Assembly: GCA_938082505.1 (NCBI GenBank)
Contig: CALLLH010000001.1
Span: forward strand, 1-63,267
Source: an uncultured Flavobacteriales bacterium
GTDB lineage: Bacteria > Bacteroidota > Bacteroidia > Flavobacteriales_D > Sanyastnellaceae
Length of the DNA: 63,267 nucleotides
Direction of reading: 5' to 3'
Shown piece by piece: positions 26,212 through 35,100 of the stretch. Both the position numbers and the translations under genes were made by a program. The first letter of the stretch is position 1; every line of letters begins with the position of its first letter. The notes under the pieces were generated by a model that was given only the letters and a program-made list of their open reading frames with translations, was not told the DNA's origin and made no database searches.

Positions 26212-28509
26212 TCATTGAAGGAGTTCGAAATCAAGGATTTCACCCTTTATCCTGATTCCAAAAGTTCCGGGCTCTATGGTGTACTCATTGTTTCGGCCGA
26301 AGAAGCCGAGGTCTTCAGTGGAAACGTCCATGATGACCTCCATGGTGGCTCCGGCAGGTACGACGACCTGCTTGTAGGCCCTGAGTTCATCCACGGCCGG
26401 TGTGATGCTCGCCACGCGATCCTGGGAATACAGGATGACGGTCTCCGTGCTCGAGCGTGTCCCCTGGTTCTCCAGGGTCACCTTGACGCTGATCTGATCT
26501 CCAACTGAAACCGTGTCGGGGCTGAGGAGTTCGATGCCCGTGGTCGCCACATTGCTGTAGCTCAAACCGCCACCGAACGTGTAGAGCGGTTGGAACCCCT
26601 CCGAACCGGAAGTGTCGCTGATGTTCTCCGTATGCTTGCGGTCATAGGTCAAGTGGGCTGAAGCGAAGCGGGGCCAAGTAAAGGGCAGCCGTCCCGAAGG
26701 GTTGAATGCACCGCTGAGGACGTCGGCGATGGCCTGGGCACCGAAGTCCCCGGGGAGGTAAGCCATGACAAACGCATCCATCAGTGGTTCGATTCCGGCG
26801 TGGGTGCGGGGGCGGCCGCCGATGTAGACTCCGATGACGGGGATGCCTGCTCCATGCAATGCCTTGACCAGGGATTGCTGGTTGTCGAAGAGCTCGATGT
26901 CCTCTACGTTTCCTGGCGTTTCCGTGTACGTCTCTTCACCGAGGAAGACCACTGCGCATTGGGTGGAGCGGGAGTCGTGACTGGATGTGATCCGTTTGAT
27001 GTCACGGTCACCGAAATTGAAATCCAGGGATTCGAAGGCGATGCGGTCTGCGCCGAATTCTTCCCGCATGGCCTCGACGGCCGTGGGCATTCCAGGAGTG
27101 TTGTATTTGGTTTTTTTGCCCTGCCATGTTCCGGTCCACCCGCCGTTGAGGTAGTTCAGGCTGTTTGCGGTAGGCCCTGTGACGAGGATGCGCCCCGTGC
27201 CGCCAATCGGCAGGATGGGCTGTTCTGGATACAAGGCGTGCTGACCCTCGTTCTTGAGGAGGGTGATGCTTTCGAGTGCTGCCCTGGCCGCCGTTCCCGA
27301 GACGTCTTCACGGTTCGGGTACGTTTCGAGGGAGGGTGGCATGCCTCCGCTCTCAAAGAGCCCGAGGTCGTATTTCATGGACAGGATCCTCCGGACGCTT
27401 TCGTCGAGGCGGGATTCGGAAATCCGGCCTTCGCGCACGAGTTCTGCGAGCAGAACTGGGAATTCGAGATCGGTGGGCACCATGCTCATGTCGATGCCGG
27501 CATCGATGGCCATGACAATGGCCTCCTTGTAGTCGGCGGCCACCATGTGCCTTTTGAACAGGAAGCGGATGTCCTCCCAATCGGTGACGAGCATGCCCTT
27601 GAATCCAAGGTCGTCCCGCAGGATGTCCTTCAAGATGTGGCCATCGGCGTGCACCGGGATGCCATTGACTTCCCCGCTGTTGACCATGATGCTGGCGGCA
27701 CCGGCATCAATGGCGGCTGCGAAGGGAGGCAGGAAGATCTGACGCAGTTGGCGCTCGGGAATCCAGGCGGGGGTGCGGTCCTTTCCGGACAAGGGGCGGC
27801 TGTAGCCTACGTAGTGCTTGAGGGTGGCCGCAATGGGGGAGGGGCCCTCCTGATAGCCCTTGACCGTGGCGACCCCCATGTCTCCGACCAGCTTCGGCGC
27901 TTCTCCGAAAGTCTCCCAGAATCGCGGCCAGCGGGGGTCGCGGGCAACATCGAGTACCGGTGAGAAGTTCCACGGGATACCGGAGGCCTGCACTTCGATG
28001 GCGGTATTCTCGGCGAATTTCCGGACGAGGGCCGTGTCCCATGTGGCTGCCAGACCGATCTGCTGAGGTCCCATGACAGCTCCGGAGGTATACGTGGCCC
28101 CGTGGATGGCGTCAATGCCGTAGAGTACCGGGATTCCCGTGGCCTTGCTCGCCGCTGCGGCCTGTATTCCTGAGATCAACTCGTGCCATTGGGCCGGGGC
28201 ATAGGCATGTCCTCCACAATTGAGAATGCTGCCCACTTTGAGGTCCACAATGACCTGCTTGAGCTTGGCGGTATCCAGCCGGTGGGGCTCTTCGAGTTTG
28301 TCGCTCTTTTCACCCACGCAAACCATGCCCAATGTCAATTGGGTCATCTCTCCCGCTTTGTCCTCGACGGACAGCGTTCCGAGGACACTGTCTACGAATT
28401 GGACCTTGCGATCAGCAGCAAATGAAGAGGACACATCGGGCTGGCATCCTCCAAGGATTGCAATGGTACCGAAAAGAGTACCGCAGAAAATTGGAGGGGG
28501 CGTCCGCAT
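26212..28509 (-). CDS. GH3 beta-glucosidase lipoprotein
   Basis: A 765-residue family 3 glycoside hydrolase. A lipoprotein signal (lipobox LGGC near residue 21) anchors it, probably in the periplasm or outer membrane. The (beta/alpha)8 domain carries KHYVGYSRP and the nucleophile aspartate in GMLVTDWEDI (about residue 308). A five-stranded domain with GPTANSLNYLNGGWTGTW and a C-terminal fibronectin III-like domain follow. It releases glucose from the non-reducing ends of beta-glucan oligosaccharides. The ATG at 28507-28509 gives a proper signal sequence. It is the first gene of the glucan operon, 31 bases before the E-set protein gene. Confidence 0.93.
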   Translation of the reverse strand: MRTPPPIFCGTLFGTIAILGGCQPDVSSSFAADRKVQFVDSVLGTLSVEDKAGEMTQLTLGMVCVGEKSDKLEEPHRLDTAKLKQVIVDLKVGSILNCGGHAYAPAQWHELISGIQAAAASKATGIPVLYGIDAIHGATYTSGAVMGPQQIGLAATWDTALVRKFAENTAIEVQASGIPWNFSPVLDVARDPRWPRFWETFGEAPKLVGDMGVATVKGYQEGPSPIAATLKHYVGYSRPLSGKDRTPAWIPERQLRQIFLPPFAAAIDAGAASIMVNSGEVNGIPVHADGHILKDILRDDLGFKGMLVTDWEDIRFLFKRHMVAADYKEAIVMAIDAGIDMSMVPTDLEFPVLLAELVREGRISESRLDESVRRILSMKYDLGLFESGGMPPSLETYPNREDVSGTAARAALESITLLKNEGQHALYPEQPILPIGGTGRILVTGPTANSLNYLNGGWTGTWQGKKTKYNTPGMPTAVEAMREEFGADRIAFESLDFNFGDRDIKRITSSHDSRSTQCAVVFLGEETYTETPGNVEDIELFDNQQSLVKALHGAGIPVIGVYIGGRPRTHAGIEPLMDAFVMAYLPGDFGAQAIADVLSGAFNPSGRLPFTWPRFASAHLTYDRKHTENISDTSGSEGFQPLYTFGGGLSYSNVATTGIELLSPDTVSVGDQISVKVTLENQGTRSSTETVILYSQDRVASITPAVDELRAYKQVVVPAGATMEVIMDVSTEDLGFFGRNNEYTIEPGTFGIRIKGEILDFELLQ

Positions 28510-28529
28510 GCTCGGATTTATCGGATGCA

Positions 28530-28546
28530 AGTGTAAGAAATACACT
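28530..28546. promoter_or_regulatory. inverted repeat upstream of the glucan operon, possible operator
   Basis: AGTGTA, five-base spacer, TACACT: a perfect 6-bp inverted repeat 21 bases upstream of the GH3 start. On the minus strand it overlaps TACACTTG, one mismatch from the Bacteroidota -7 consensus. A dimeric regulator binding here would control the whole locus. No regulator gene is visible nearby. Confidence 0.35.
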
Positions 28547-28639
28547 AACCATCTGCATCATCTTGGGCATAGAGTTCGAGCAGGGGACAAGAAAAAGACC
28601 GGAAATTCAATTTGTTGGGTTGTTGCTTAGTTTTCCTAG

Positions 28640-29152
28640 ATGAAAACAATGTGCCGGTTTCGCGGTTTGAGTGCCGCCTTCTTTTTCGCTTTGCTGCTTG
28701 GTTTCGGATGCGGATTCAATGCTGCAGAGGGAGGAGGTGCTGTCATGACGTCCGAGGATGGTCGGATGTTTTACGGGTCCGTCATAGACCTGGATGGTGC
28801 GGTGGATGCGGTGGGGCTGCGTGACTTGCTCATTGCGGAAGGCCGCGCGGAAGTTCGTTTTGAGGGTGAGGTCACGGCGACTTGCACCAAAAAGGGGTGT
28901 TGGATGGACGTTGCGTCAGGAGAGGATACCGTCTTTGTTCGCTTCAAGGATTATGGCTTCTTCGTGCCGACTGAGGGCGTCTTGGGCAAACGGACCATCA
29001 TTGAAGGTGAAGCCTTTTTCGATACACTCACTGTGGAGATGCGCCAACACTACGCGGAAGATGCCGGCGCAACCGAGGAGGAGATTGCGGCCATCACTGA
29101 GCCGGAGCTTCTGCTCGCCTTCACGGCCAGCGGAGTGATGATCGAGGATTGA
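28640..29152 (+). CDS. DUF4920 lipoprotein
   Basis: A 170-residue exported protein. The signal ends in a lipobox-like GFGC at about residues 21-24. The core shows the DUF4920 pattern: GEVTATCTKKGCWMDV, then VFVRFKDYGFFVP, and EMRQHYAEDAGA. The family is common in Bacteroidota, of unknown function, with conserved Cys and Met that suggest a redox or metal role. It is followed two bases later by a CxxCH lipoprotein gene and then purU, which may form a short operon. It is divergent from the GH3 gene. Confidence 0.8.
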   Translation: MKTMCRFRGLSAAFFFALLLGFGCGFNAAEGGGAVMTSEDGRMFYGSVIDLDGAVDAVGLRDLLIAEGRAEVRFEGEVTATCTKKGCWMDVASGEDTVFVRFKDYGFFVPTEGVLGKRTIIEGEAFFDTLTVEMRQHYAEDAGATEEEIAAITEPELLLAFTASGVMIED

Positions 29153-29153
29153 C

Positions 29154-29603
29154 ATGGGGATACCGAAGTCAAGCCGGTGCAGTGCCACGGCAATGCTGTT
29201 GGTGACGATGGCGGTCTTCTTTGGACAATGTGGGCAGGAGGCCATGCGGCCCGGTCCCCGTTTGGCACCAGTGCAGCCCAATCCTTCTTCTGAATTGGCT
29301 GAGGCGATGCGACAGCTGGACGCCGAAATGGTGGTCTTCAGGACCCGGTTCCTCGAAGGCGATGGCCGCTGGGATGAAGCGGCCTTCACCGAATATGACC
29401 TGAATGCCCTTGAGCCTACTGATTCGAGCATGTTCGTCGAGGGCTACACGGCATTTGCCTTGGCGTTTCACAAGAGGATCGAGGCGTTCAATGCGGCGCC
29501 GGGTCCGGATACATACACCGGTGTGGTGGACGGTTGTGCCAGCTGTCATCAGCGGGCATGTCCCGGTCCGTTGGAGCGAATCGCGCAACGGAAATTGCCC
29601 TGA
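29154..29603 (+). CDS. small lipoprotein with one CxxCH haem-binding motif
   Basis: A 149-residue exported protein with a signal and lipobox-like FGQC at about residues 23-26. Near the C-terminus it has one CASCH motif (about residues 128-132), the c-type haem attachment signature. A helical middle segment precedes it, as in cytochrome c-prime-like or diheme-related small proteins. No distal ligand can be identified with certainty, so haem binding is plausible, not shown. It lies between the DUF4920 gene and purU with two- and six-base gaps. Confidence 0.65.
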   Translation: MGIPKSSRCSATAMLLVTMAVFFGQCGQEAMRPGPRLAPVQPNPSSELAEAMRQLDAEMVVFRTRFLEGDGRWDEAAFTEYDLNALEPTDSSMFVEGYTAFALAFHKRIEAFNAAPGPDTYTGVVDGCASCHQRACPGPLERIAQRKLP

Positions 29604-29609
29604 TTCGAG

Positions 29610-30479
29610 ATGGAGGATGGTCGTTTCCGCGTGATGTTGTCCTGTCGTGACCGAAGGGGCATCGTGGCTGAGGTCAGTCGACACCTTGCGGACCTCGGAG
29701 CCACCGTGGTGGCGGCAGCACAGTTTACTGCACCGCTTTCCGGGCATTTCTTCATGCGTTACGAAGTCATGTCGGATGGTGTTCCGCTCACGGAGGCGGG
29801 TTTGGATGCCGGACTGCGGCTGGGGATGCGGGATTTGTTGGAACAACAGGAGTCACGCTTGGTTGTGCGCAGTGCCTCGTACAGGCCCCGCGTGGCCTTG
29901 TTGGCCTCCAAGGCCAGTCATTGTGTGGTGGATGTCCTGCAACGGTGGCGGACAGGTGAGCTCGCATGTGACATCGTGTGTGTCATTGCCAACCATGCGC
30001 ACATTGCGGAGAATGCCGGTTGGTTCAAGGTGCCTTTCCACCACGTGGACTTCAGGAGCCAGGAAAAGGACGCCGCTTTTGCGGCGATTGACGCTTTATT
30101 GGATGATTTTGATGTGGATCTGACGGTATTGGCCCGCTTCATGCAGGTCTTTCCGGATCATCTGGTGCTCAAACGTCACGGTGCCATGATCAACATCCAC
30201 CACAGCTTTTTGCCCTCCTTTGCTGGCGCCAGGCCCTATGAGCAGGCCCATGCTCGGGGTGTCAAACTGGTGGGGTCGACTTGTCATTACGTGACACCGG
30301 ACCTCGATGAGGGCCCCATCATTGACCAGGAGGTACTGCGCATCTCCCACCGGGATACACCAGCGGACCTCCGGAGAAAGGGGCGATTGTGCGAGCGCGA
30401 GGCATTGGCCCGCGGCTTGAGGCTGCACATAGAGGACCGGGTTTTCGTGCGCGGCAATCGCACCGTGATTTTTGATTGA
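29610..30479 (+). CDS. purU: formyltetrahydrofolate deformylase PurU
   Basis: A 289-residue enzyme. Residues 1-85 are an ACT regulatory domain (SCRDRRGIVAEVSRHLADLG). The rest is a formyltransferase-fold domain with the catalytic triad region MINIHHSFLPSF, GSTCHYVTPDLDEGPII. It hydrolyses 10-formyl-tetrahydrofolate to formate and tetrahydrofolate, supplying formate for purine synthesis and balancing one-carbon pools; glyA for the serine hydroxymethyltransferase step lies 16 kb away. The ATG follows the CxxCH lipoprotein by six bases. It converges on the large RNA candidate downstream. Confidence 0.93.
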   Translation: MEDGRFRVMLSCRDRRGIVAEVSRHLADLGATVVAAAQFTAPLSGHFFMRYEVMSDGVPLTEAGLDAGLRLGMRDLLEQQESRLVVRSASYRPRVALLASKASHCVVDVLQRWRTGELACDIVCVIANHAHIAENAGWFKVPFHHVDFRSQEKDAAFAAIDALLDDFDVDLTVLARFMQVFPDHLVLKRHGAMINIHHSFLPSFAGARPYEQAHARGVKLVGSTCHYVTPDLDEGPIIDQEVLRISHRDTPADLRRKGRLCEREALARGLRLHIEDRVFVRGNRTVIFD

Positions 30480-30545
30480 CCCTCCGGCTGTTCCATGCCG
30501 GTCATCCGAACGCACCCTCGCCCGGAGCGGTTCCAAAACCCGGGT

Positions 30546-30603
30546 AAAAAAGAAATCCGCACCGTCCGCGTCAGGTCGAAACCCTCTGCTTCTGATGCGG
30601 ATT
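30546..30603 (-). terminator. 3' terminator of the structured RNA
   Basis: On the minus strand AATCCGCA (30596-30603) pairs with TGCGGATT (30554-30561), enclosing a G/C-rich loop with possible inner pairing. TCTTTTTT follows at once. The large loop is unusual, but stem plus U-run is a good intrinsic terminator for a minus-strand transcript. Confidence 0.7.
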
Positions 30604-31300
30604 CTTCCGGGCACGGCCCACCCTGGGGTGTCCTGCTCATGGAGTAACGGGGGGTTCTCCATGCTTCGCCTTCTGAGGGGCGATCCGGGCCTCCGAGTGT
30701 CGGAACAGACGTGGTCTTTCAACCGTCTACTTGTCCTGGGTGCACCCGGCCCTCCTTGCGGCTGGCTCGGTCCTCGACGCGGGCGTCTCGGGTCGAACGG
30801 GGGAGTTGCCTCCTCCGTCCCTAGCACCCCGGGGTACACTGCCTTGCGGCGCGCCTTTCCCTGGGCTCTTCGGCTCGCCAAGCTGCTCTCGCAGTCTGGC
30901 GTCGGTCCATTGGCTTCGCAGCCGCCGGGCCTTCCTCAGTGCCATCAGACGGATCTGATGTCACTCACCGCGCTTCCTCCGAAGAGTTGGCCTCGACTCG
31001 CGTCTTGGCCCCCGTTGCCGAAGCAGTTCCGGTAAACCGGTCGGGTGCGGTGCCTCCTTGGGGCCGGTCCGGGATTGCTCCCGGGTGAGCTGGGCTCCGT
31101 CCATATCTCAGGACGCCTTGTTGCCGGAGGTCGGCCTCACCAGCGCCTTCGCGCCGGCCATCAACAGAACCTGAGTTCTTCCTGCGTCCCCAGCCTGGGC
31201 CGGATCTTCAGGGGTCCGACAGAAGGTTGCCCTTCTCCCCCGGAGGGGACGCCTCGCCGAAGCGCTGCGTTGCCGTTGCTGACAGGACAATGATGGGGTA
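30546..31300 (-). ncRNA. large structured non-coding RNA candidate (~750 nt)
   Basis: A gene-free minus-strand stretch packed with stable hairpins. GNRA tetraloops on perfect or near-perfect stems occur at 31221-31236 (6 bp, GCAA), 31069-31084 (6 bp, GCAA), 30995-31004, 30912-30923, 30883-30894, 30841-30850, 30802-30813 and 30707-30728 (GAAA). UUCG loops occur at 31255-31264, 31016-31025 and 30977-30986. Others are 31166-31179, 30943-30960 (7 bp) and 30639-30662 (9 bp, one bulge). UGUCCUG at 31283-31289 can pair with CAGGACA at 30629-30635, closing most of the molecule. It ends with an 8-bp stem and a U-tract. I could not match it to RNase P, tmRNA, SRP RNA or rRNA signatures. Ends are approximate. 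Confidence 0.72.
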
Positions 31301-31301
31301 T

Positions 31302-31334
31302 AAAAACGAAGTGGGCCCCATCTGGAAGCCCACT
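31302..31334 (-). terminator. terminator of the T9SS repeat protein gene
   Basis: A 7-bp stem AGTGGGC / GCCCACT (31310-31316 with 31328-31334), then five T residues (31302-31306) on the minus strand. It lies about 130 bases after the stop of the gene at 31465-34488 and just before the structured RNA. Between it and that stop lies a single perfect DnaA-box-like TTATCCACA (31358-31366), probably by chance. Confidence 0.65.
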
Positions 31335-31464
31335 CTCGTTCACAACGTGGCCACAAGGGTTATCCACAATTGTTGATACTGCACAAGGCAGTCGCCGCGA
31401 AGTTAAATCAGGGCTTCATCCGCCTCGACAGCAGACCCCACGAGTTTGTGGATGTCGAACATCG

Positions 31465-34400
31465 TCAGTGGGAGACCAAGATCTTACCGGTGGCCACCTT
31501 GCCGCCCTGCACGCCTTCGGCGGTGTAGATGCCGGACGGCCAATCACGCACAGAGAAGATCCAACCGGAAGGTCCATCGAGCGGATTCACGGTGCGCTCC
31601 TCCATGAGCTTGCCCATCAGGTCCTTGATGCGCACCACCACTGGAGATTGGTTGTCGAAGCCTTCACCGAGGACATTGACGATTTCCCCGCCAGGAGTGG
31701 GGTAGATGCTGAAATCCACCGTCTCGTCCCAACCGCTCATGCCGTTGTTGGTGGTGCCGTCCGATACGCCGGGGTCCTCTGTGCAATCCGTTCCGAAGCC
31801 GACCGCCATCGTGTTGGCTCCATCTGCGGCATAGGATACGGATGTCATCAGCACGCCATTGACCCAGACCTCGAGCCATCCCTCGTTCCATCCATCCTCT
31901 CCCGCATCGTGCAGGGTCATTTCGTAACAGCCTGCCGCCATGCACATCGTGTGCGTATTGATCGAGTAGTCTTCCATGGTTCCAGATTCGACCGCCATGG
32001 ACTCACCGGTATCGGCATCCGTTCCGCTCACGGTCCAGGACACTTCGTCTCCATCGGTGAGGGTGAAGGTCACGAACGTCACCTCAACGAGGGGACAGAA
32101 CGCAAAGTCGCAGGAGCCGTCATCGGCGTTGGCATCGGGATCAAAGTTGGCGGCTCCAGGATCTGTGCAACCCCAGATGGTCAAGGGAGAGCCGCTACAG
32201 CCGGCACCGAGCTCTAGGGGGAAGGAATCAAATTCTCCTTCGTCCAGCGTATAGGTAAAGGCCAAATCCCCTGCAGTGAGCACGAGCAATCCTCCGCCCC
32301 AGCCATCGCCGAAACTGTCGTATACCTCAAGGGTATAGCATCCGTCAGGAATGCATCCTTGGGCGAAGCCCCCTGGTGTGCCGCCGGTTGCGCCGCCATT
32401 GCCGGAGAGCATGACGTTGCCGAGGGAGTCGAGAATGGCCCAGCTCACTTCATCAATGAAGGGGTCTCCCGGGAAGTAGATGCCGGTGACCAAATTGTCG
32501 TCTCCGCAGCCTGAAGTGTCGGTGTTGTCGTAGAAGCATGAACCATCGTTGACGGTCGCACTCGGATTGTAGTTCAATGCGTTCGGGTCGGTACAGCCCC
32601 AGACGTCATTGCCGCCGGTGTCATCACCGCAGTCTTCGGCCATGCCGAATTCGAGGGTGTCGGTGGTGGCGCCATTGAGCGCCCCGTTGGCCCATTCCGA
32701 CCATCCCGCCTGAATCCAGAAGTACCCTCCATTCCATGAATCGCCACCGGCGTTGTTGCTCATGATGGCGGTATAGCATTCCTCGGGATCCAAGCAAACA
32801 TCGATGTAATCGATGGTCATGTCGGGATATCCGTCCTGGCTGTAGAGCACGTCTCCCTGGCTGTCCACGATGGTCAGGGAAACCTCGTTGCCGGCAGAAA
32901 AGGTGCAGACATACAGCTGTCCTACAATGAGGCTGTCCGGACACAGGAAGGGATAGGCGCAGGAGCCATCGTCTTCCGTGGCTTCAGGGCTGTAGTTCAT
33001 GGCCTCAGGGTCCGTGCAGCCGGGGATGAAGACTTCACAGTCCTCGACGCCGGCGCCGAATGGGAAGACCGCTTCATATTGGTCGGCATCGAGTGTGAAG
33101 GTGACCGGATCACTGCCGTCGATCGCCACATCAATGCTGCCACCGCCGGTCCAGTTGCTCGCGTAAACGTAGAAGTTGTAGCACCCTTCTGTCAGACATC
33201 CAAGTTGGACGTAGTTGCCCTCTGCGTCCAGGTATTCCGAGAAGTTGTAGACGAAGCCGTCCAGTCCGAAGAAGTAGCCGCTTGCCGAGCCTCCTCCCCA
33301 AGTACCTCCGAAGAGGGAGTCGATGGATGACGCACTCGAAGTGGTCACCAAATAATCGCCTCCGCAATCCGGCATGGAGACGCACCATCCACTGTCCGCG
33401 GTGGCGTCCGGGTCGTAGTTCAGTGCATCGGGGTCCATGCAACCATAAATGGGAGGGGTGTCGCAATCGCCTTCCCATTGGATGTAGGCCCCTGCGCACT
33501 CGAGTTCGCAGAGGTTGTCGAACGTCACGGTCTGCCCGGAGTAGTAGTCGTAGCCACAGACGGGCTCAATGACATCAGGACAATCGCAAGGTTCGAGGCA
33601 GGACCCGTCGTCCTCGTTGGCGTCGGGGTTGTAGTTGGGCGCTTCGGGGTCGGTGCAGCCCAAGACCATGAACTCGCAGTCGGCCGTGTTGATGCCAAGG
33701 GCGGACTCATATACGTATTGGTCCGGAGCAACGGTGATGGTCTCCTGTAGTTCTCCATTGACTTCCACGAGGATGGTGGAACTCGAGCCGTAGAAATTGT
33801 TGTTCCAGATGTACAGGTTGTAGCACCCATCTGTCAGGCAGCCTTCGAGGATCCAGTTTCCTTCGTCATCCAGTCCGTTGTAGGAAGGGTACCATGGAAA
33901 TCCATCCGCACCCGTGATGGTGAATTGGGCGAAGGGGCCCCAGATGATGGAATCTCCAGCCGCTGGCTGGATGATGGTCAGGGTATTGCTCGAGCTGCAG
34001 TCCACCGGGTATTGGCAGCAGCAGTTTACCGTTGCGGAGCTGTCAAAGTTCAACGCTTCGGCATCCATGCATCCCCAGACATCGCTGTTTCCGGTGCCGT
34101 TGATGGGGTCACCGTTGCACGCTGCACCGCTTCCCACGGAGTAGGCGGCATAGTCGCCTGTTTCCATGCCCAATGGGGGCAGCATGATGCCCAAAGAGGG
34201 GATGTTCACTGAGATGGTCGCCCCGTTCCATCCGTCTCCGAAAGTGTCAAGGAGTTCCAGCGTGTAACAGGAATCTTCGAGGCACACGGTGATCACATAT
34301 TCGCTGTAGTTCTCATAGCCGGAACCTGAGGCGAGCAGACTGCCGTCGTCTCCGTAGAGGTTCCAGGCGATTTCTTCTGCCCACATTTCCGTGCTGACGA

Positions 34401-34488
34401 CCAGTTCCGCTTCCAATGGGCAGTCGTTCTGGGCACCTGCAGCGAACGTCAGGGCAATGAAGGTCAGAAAGGGGTAGATGCGCTTCAT
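31465..34488 (-). CDS. 1007-aa secreted Cys-rich repeat protein with T9SS sorting domain
   Basis: A secreted protein with signal peptide (about 1-19, ending AAGAQ). It has about six units of 110-170 residues. Each pairs a beta-rich domain (Y(T/N)LE(L/V)(L/Y)D(T/S)FGDGWNG or CYNFYVYAS motifs) with a short Cys-linked motif of the form GCTDPEAxNYxPxAxxDDGSC, likely a small calcium- or disulfide-stabilised linker. A Kazal-like CGYDYYSGQTVTFDNLCELEC segment lies near residues 300-330 (here written in part). The last 80 residues are a type A T9SS domain (YPTPGGEIVNVLG ... GKVATGKILVSH). A surface adhesin or matrix protein is likely. No enzyme domain is recognised. Confidence 0.82.
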   Translation of the reverse strand: MKRIYPFLTFIALTFAAGAQNDCPLEAELVVSTEMWAEEIAWNLYGDDGSLLASGSGYENYSEYVITVCLEDSCYTLELLDTFGDGWNGATISVNIPSLGIMLPPLGMETGDYAAYSVGSGAACNGDPINGTGNSDVWGCMDAEALNFDSSATVNCCCQYPVDCSSSNTLTIIQPAAGDSIIWGPFAQFTITGADGFPWYPSYNGLDDEGNWILEGCLTDGCYNLYIWNNNFYGSSSTILVEVNGELQETITVAPDQYVYESALGINTADCEFMVLGCTDPEAPNYNPDANEDDGSCLEPCDCPDVIEPVCGYDYYSGQTVTFDNLCELECAGAYIQWEGDCDTPPIYGCMDPDALNYDPDATADSGWCVSMPDCGGDYLVTTSSASSIDSLFGGTWGGGSASGYFFGLDGFVYNFSEYLDAEGNYVQLGCLTEGCYNFYVYASNWTGGGSIDVAIDGSDPVTFTLDADQYEAVFPFGAGVEDCEVFIPGCTDPEAMNYSPEATEDDGSCAYPFLCPDSLIVGQLYVCTFSAGNEVSLTIVDSQGDVLYSQDGYPDMTIDYIDVCLDPEECYTAIMSNNAGGDSWNGGYFWIQAGWSEWANGALNGATTDTLEFGMAEDCGDDTGGNDVWGCTDPNALNYNPSATVNDGSCFYDNTDTSGCGDDNLVTGIYFPGDPFIDEVSWAILDSLGNVMLSGNGGATGGTPGGFAQGCIPDGCYTLEVYDSFGDGWGGGLLVLTAGDLAFTYTLDEGEFDSFPLELGAGCSGSPLTIWGCTDPGAANFDPDANADDGSCDFAFCPLVEVTFVTFTLTDGDEVSWTVSGTDADTGESMAVESGTMEDYSINTHTMCMAAGCYEMTLHDAGEDGWNEGWLEVWVNGVLMTSVSYAADGANTMAVGFGTDCTEDPGVSDGTTNNGMSGWDETVDFSIYPTPGGEIVNVLGEGFDNQSPVVVRIKDLMGKLMEERTVNPLDGPSGWIFSVRDWPSGIYTAEGVQGGKVATGKILVSH

Positions 34489-34626
34489 GGATGTTTCGTT
34501 ATGCTTGAAACCATATTGTTCAAGTAAAGTTGCATTTGATTGAAATACCCATCCCGTTCACAAATTGTGACAATGAAACAGGCCAATGGTGCCACACAGG
34601 GTTTGGGGCGCTCGGTGTGCCCAGGT

Positions 34627-35100
34627 TCATGGCCGGGCGAGCAGCATCCGCCGCAGATAATGGGCCTGGCCGGAGTGCCGTGAGAGGTGACAGCTCAGCT
34701 GCATGAGGAAGAATCCGATGGTGCTGCCGGCATGTTGGGCCGGGGGGTGGGGCATTTCTTCCGCGAGCCGTGTTGGAACCAAGTGCCGCAACACCCTGTC
34801 GATGGTCTCGCGGGTTTCTTCGATTTCGCTCAGGATCTGCTCCTTGGGCCGTGGTTCACCGGAAAATTCCGCGGCGCGCTCGCGGACATAGCCATCTCCT
34901 CCAATTTCATGCCCGATGAAGTGGCGGAGGTTGCCGCAAAGATGGACCGCGATGGTGCCCACGGAGTTGTGGATGCCGGGCAGGGTCGACCAGAGGTCCC
35001 TTTCCGGTGTGCACTCCACCTCATCCGCCAGGGCCTCCAAATCCCGCGTCAGAATGTGGTGGATGTGCACCAGCAAGGGCGGATTCGGTGATTCGTTCAT
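34627..35100 (-). CDS. DinB-family protein (DUF1572-like)
   Basis: A 156-residue cytoplasmic four-helix-bundle protein of the DinB/YfiT superfamily. Putative metal-binding histidines lie in HLCGNLRHFIGH and in SCHLSRHSGQAHYLRRM near the C-terminus. Members are metal-dependent and often thiol-transferase-related, but the substrate is unknown here. The ATG at 35098-35100 overlaps the stop of the upstream sulfotransferase gene by four bases (ATGA), so the two are co-translated. Confidence 0.8.
   Translation of the reverse strand: MNESPNPPLLVHIHHILTRDLEALADEVECTPERDLWSTLPGIHNSVGTIAVHLCGNLRHFIGHEIGGDGYVRERAAEFSGEPRPKEQILSEIEETRETIDRVLRHLVPTRLAEEMPHPPAQHAGSTIGFFLMQLSCHLSRHSGQAHYLRRMLLARP

Noticed and set aside
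30096..30881. 261-residue minus-strand open frame over the RNA region and purU end
   Set aside because: Composition (Arg/Pro-rich) and hairpin content do not fit a protein, and it overlaps purU antisense.
30546..31300. RNase P RNA or tmRNA
   Set aside because: One segment looks like GAGGAAnGnCCGG, but the matching P4 partner (AGAnCCCGGCUUA) and the other universal RNase P nucleotides are missing, and there is no tRNA-like end for tmRNA. The length is about twice that expected.
31358..31366. Perfect DnaA box TTATCCACA, possible origin
   Set aside because: Only a single perfect box, no AT-rich unwinding element or cluster, and no replication genes nearby.
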